A DNA stretch of 8,356 nucleotides from NCBI GenBank assembly GCA_045659265.1, contig JAZOWO010000120.1, positions 1 to 8,356 of the forward strand. Reading direction: 5' to 3'. The translations under genes and the position numbers were made by a program. Origin of the DNA: UMGS1649 sp045659265. Its GTDB lineage: Bacteria > Bacillota > Clostridia > TANB77 > CAG-465. The notes under the pieces were generated by a model that was not told where the DNA came from, did not search any database, and saw only the letters and a program-made list of their open reading frames with translations. Positions 5,975 to 8,356 of this stretch are shown here, piece by piece. Position 1 is the first letter of the stretch. Each line of letters begins with the position of its first letter.

Positions 5975-7384
5975 ATGGTATTTTCAAGTATAACATTCTT
6001 ATACTTTTTTTTACCAATACTACTTATAGTATATTATATAGTTCCAAAGAAATATAGAAACTTAGTATTATTAATATTTAGCCTGTTATTCTATTTTTAT
6101 GGTGAAAGTAATATAGTACTTGTTGCTTCTTTAGCAATGAATTATTTCTTTGGAATTTTTATAAGTAAAGAAAAGGATAAAGAAAAAAACAAACAAAAAA
6201 ATAATGCAAAGCTTTATTTAACATTAGGTGTTATAGCTAATGTAGCTCTTCTTGGATATTATAAATATATGAACTTCTTTATAGACAACATAAACGGAAT
6301 ATTTGGCGCAGATATAAAGAACTTAAATATAATTCTTCCTTTAGGAATAAGCTTCTTTACATTCCAAAATATAAGCTACTTAGTAGATGTATATCGTGGA
6401 GAGGTGGAAGCCCCAAAGAGCGTAATAAAATATGGAACATATATAACACTTTTCCCACAACTTATAGCTGGACCAATAGTTAGATATAAAGATGTGGCAG
6501 AAGCGGTAGATAATAGAAAAGAAACATGGGAACAATTTGGATATGGAGTATATAGATTCTGTATCGGTATGGCTAAGAAAATATTAGTAGCAAATGCTAT
6601 GGGCGAACTTGCAAAAACACTTGCGGGAATGGGAGAAAAAACAGTTCTTTCATATATAGTAGAAGCATTATGCTATACATTACAAATATACTTCGATTTC
6701 TCGGGTTATAGTGATATGGCAATAGGTCTTGGTTCAATGTTTGGATTTAGATTCAAAGAAAACTTTGACCACCCATTATTTGCAACAAGCATAACAGAAT
6801 TCTGGAGAAGATGGCATATGTCTTTAACATCATTCTTTAGAGATTATATATATATACCTTTAGGTGGTAATAGAGTATCTAAATTAAAATGGTATAGAAA
6901 TTTATTAGTAGTATGGCTACTTACAGGTTTCTGGCATGGAGCTAGCTGGAACTTTGTATTATGGGGATTATACTGTTTTGCATTCTTAATGTTAGAAAAG
7001 AACTTATTACATAAGTTCCTTAAAAAAGGAGTATTATCTCATTTATATACAATAATAGTAACAATGGTTGGATTTGTAATATTCAATATGCCAGACTTAC
7101 CAGCAGTAGGAAACTACATTAAGTGTATGTTTGGTTTTGGTGGACTTGAATTTGCAAACTTTGAAACATTGTATTATATAAAGAACTATATAATATTAAT
7201 AATAGTTGCATTAATATCTGCAACACCAATAGTTAAATTCGTATCTGGTAAATTAGAAGGAAAGAAAATGGGAGATAGGATAATAGCAGTGACACAATAT
7301 GTGTTTATACTTGTAGTAATGGTAGTTTCAACAGCATCATTACTTTCAAGCTCATTTAACCCATTTATATACTTTAGGTTTTAG
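5975..7384 (+). CDS. MBOAT O-acyltransferase (AlgI/DltB type)
   Basis: This is a 469-residue polytopic membrane protein, a usual length for AlgI-like MBOATs. Signature stretches in order: LPLGISFFTFQNISYLVDVY (121-140), LFPQLIAGPIVRY (159-171), YFDFSGYSDMAIGLG (239-253), SITEFWRRWHMSLTSFFRDY (272-291), YIPLGGNR (293-300) and TGFWHGASWNF (317-327). His281 in WRRWH and His321 in FWHG correspond to the two conserved His of the family active site. Such enzymes carry an acyl group, often acetyl, across the membrane and hand it to a partner that modifies an extracellular polymer. The partner is probably the DHHW protein encoded next. A DltB role is less likely because no dltA, dltC or dltD-like gene is seen; the AlgI/PatA-like role fits better. 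It is translationally coupled: GGAGG (5959-5963) lies inside the end of the upstream gene. Confidence 0.93.
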   Translation: MVFSSITFLYFFLPILLIVYYIVPKKYRNLVLLIFSLLFYFYGESNIVLVASLAMNYFFGIFISKEKDKEKNKQKNNAKLYLTLGVIANVALLGYYKYMNFFIDNINGIFGADIKNLNIILPLGISFFTFQNISYLVDVYRGEVEAPKSVIKYGTYITLFPQLIAGPIVRYKDVAEAVDNRKETWEQFGYGVYRFCIGMAKKILVANAMGELAKTLAGMGEKTVLSYIVEALCYTLQIYFDFSGYSDMAIGLGSMFGFRFKENFDHPLFATSITEFWRRWHMSLTSFFRDYIYIPLGGNRVSKLKWYRNLLVVWLLTGFWHGASWNFVLWGLYCFAFLMLEKNLLHKFLKKGVLSHLYTIIVTMVGFVIFNMPDLPAVGNYIKCMFGFGGLEFANFETLYYIKNYIILIIVALISATPIVKFVSGKLEGKKMGDRIIAVTQYVFILVVMVVSTASLLSSSFNPFIYFRF

Positions 7385-7395
7385 AGGTGAGGCTT

Positions 7396-8356
7396 ATGAA
7401 GAATAAAATAATAACAATAACATTTTTAATAATGATAGGCCTTATGTTTATATTATTTATAGTATTACCAGATATAGAACTTTCATATTTCGAAAGAAGA
7501 AGACTTGCAAAATTTCCGACAGAATTAGATTCGGAAAAAATAGATGATTATTTACTGGATCAATTTCCATTTAGAAATGGATTTATAAAACTTAATTCAT
7601 TAATAAATAGAAATATATATAATAAGTTAGATACAAATAATGTATATGTTGTAGGAGATTATTTAGTAGATAAATTATATCCAGTAAACCAAAAAGAAGT
7701 AGATGGATTTGTAAATAAGATGAATCATATTTGGGCAAAGTATTTACAATCATCAAATGTATATTATTCAATAATTCCAGATAAGGCATATTTCTTAGAT
7801 GGAAATAAATATCTAAAAGCAGATTATACAAAGTTATATAATGATATAAAACAAATAAACGGAAGTTATATAGATATAACAAGTGTGTTAACACTTGAAG
7901 ATTACTACAAAACAGATATACATTGGAAACAAGAAAATCTAGACAAAGTAGTAAAAGCATTAATGCCTAATATGGGTAATCCATATATTGAATTAGAATA
8001 TGAAACAAAAACACATGAGGGATTTGCAGGAGCATCTTATTCTAAAGCTGGTGGTGTAGTAGATAAAGATACATTAACATATCTATCAAACTATATAATA
8101 GATAGTGCTGCGGTAAATCATATAGAATATGGTGAAAAGCCGGTTTATGATACTAAAAAACTTACTGGTGTAGATCCATATGATGTGTTCTTATCTGGAC
8201 CATCAAGTTTAATAGAAATAACAAACGTATTTAGTGATACAAATAAAGAATTAGTAATATTTAGAGACTCATTTTCGAGTAGCTTAATTCCACTATTAAT
8301 ACCATACTATAACAAGATAACGGTAGTAGATTTAAGATATATAACTATGGATATGT
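7396..8356 (+). CDS. DHHW/AlgX-like SGNH-type O-acetylation protein, 3' end outside the window
   Basis: The frame stays open for 320 codons to the window end, so the protein is partial. Residues 5-24 are a signal anchor; the rest should be outside the cell. LSYFERRRLAKFP (29-41) is the typical start of DHHW proteins. YYKTDIHW (170-177) supplies the Asp174 and His176 of the D-x-H-W motif, with Ile in place of the first His that names the family. IFRDSFSSSLIPLL (288-301) matches the nucleophile block of AlgJ/AlgX-type proteins, with Ser292 the likely nucleophile. VVDLRY (310-315) follows. These proteins pair with MBOAT acyltransferases and put the acyl group on a polysaccharide. The start, 11 nt after the MBOAT stop, has an overlapping AGGTGAGG ribosome binding site (7385-7392). 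Codons are strongly ATA/TTA-rich like the rest of the operon. DltD is an alternative but less fitting relative. Confidence 0.85.
   Translation, partial: MKNKIITITFLIMIGLMFILFIVLPDIELSYFERRRLAKFPTELDSEKIDDYLLDQFPFRNGFIKLNSLINRNIYNKLDTNNVYVVGDYLVDKLYPVNQKEVDGFVNKMNHIWAKYLQSSNVYYSIIPDKAYFLDGNKYLKADYTKLYNDIKQINGSYIDITSVLTLEDYYKTDIHWKQENLDKVVKALMPNMGNPYIELEYETKTHEGFAGASYSKAGGVVDKDTLTYLSNYIIDSAAVNHIEYGEKPVYDTKKLTGVDPYDVFLSGPSSLIEITNVFSDTNKELVIFRDSFSSSLIPLLIPYYNKITVVDLRYITMDM

Noticed and set aside
7592..7960. Minus-strand open frame of 122 codons
   Set aside because: It is antisense to the DHHW protein, which has family motifs on the + strand; the Leu/Tyr-rich translation is an artefact of AT-rich codons.
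1..8356. CRISPR arrays, tRNA or rRNA genes, transposases, phage or defence genes
   Set aside because: None was seen on either strand; every sizeable stretch is explained by the listed genes and short intergenic regions.

Overview
The window reads as chromosomal DNA of a very AT-rich, low-GC Gram-positive bacterium, most likely class Clostridia (Bacillota). The signs are strong GGAGG-type ribosome binding sites, heavy use of ATA/TTA/AGA codons, a ClpC-type Clp ATPase, and an MBOAT/DHHW pair typical of clostridial envelope loci. The genus is not resolvable by eye.

Left part (1-2305): a ClpC/ClpA-family unfoldase on the + strand. One extra base at about 1486 breaks its frame exactly in the Walker A motif of the second ATPase domain. 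Read as the two parts 40-1527 and about 1487-2305, it would be a 754-residue protein. It lacks the usual ClpC coiled-coil middle domain and has weakened ATPase residues in its first AAA+ domain.

Middle (2280-2780): a small stand-alone gene for a protein resembling sigma-70 region 4 (helix-turn-helix). It has a near-consensus sigma-A promoter (TTGAAA, 17 nt, TGG-TATAAT) overlapping the 3' end of the Clp gene, and it ends at a clear Rho-independent terminator. Its codon use differs sharply from its neighbours (ATC instead of ATA, CTN instead of TTA). This suggests either selection for high expression or a different origin.

Middle, minus strand (2827-4110): rmuC, coding for a membrane-anchored coiled-coil protein with a nuclease-like domain, with its own good promoter (TTGACA, 18 nt, TATACT). 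It converges on the sigma-like gene and diverges from the next gene.

Right part (4150-8356), all + strand: envelope glycan functions. First comes a polytopic GT-C glycosyltransferase of the Gpi18/mannosyltransferase type, closed by a 14-bp-stem terminator. Then comes a tightly packed set with its own -10 element and a dyad in the leader: a small membrane-anchored extracytoplasmic protein (possibly DUF4358-like), an AlgI/DltB-type MBOAT O-acyltransferase, and a DHHW/AlgX-like SGNH-type protein that runs off the window end. The likely joint role is to move acyl groups across the membrane and attach them to an extracellular polymer. The polymer cannot be identified from this window.

No tRNA, rRNA, CRISPR array, insertion sequence or integrase was seen, and no gene-free stretch exceeds 300 bases. 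The points most worth checking are the Clp frameshift with its M-domain loss, and the sigma region 4-like protein with its unusual codons, strong promoter and possible basic leader peptide.
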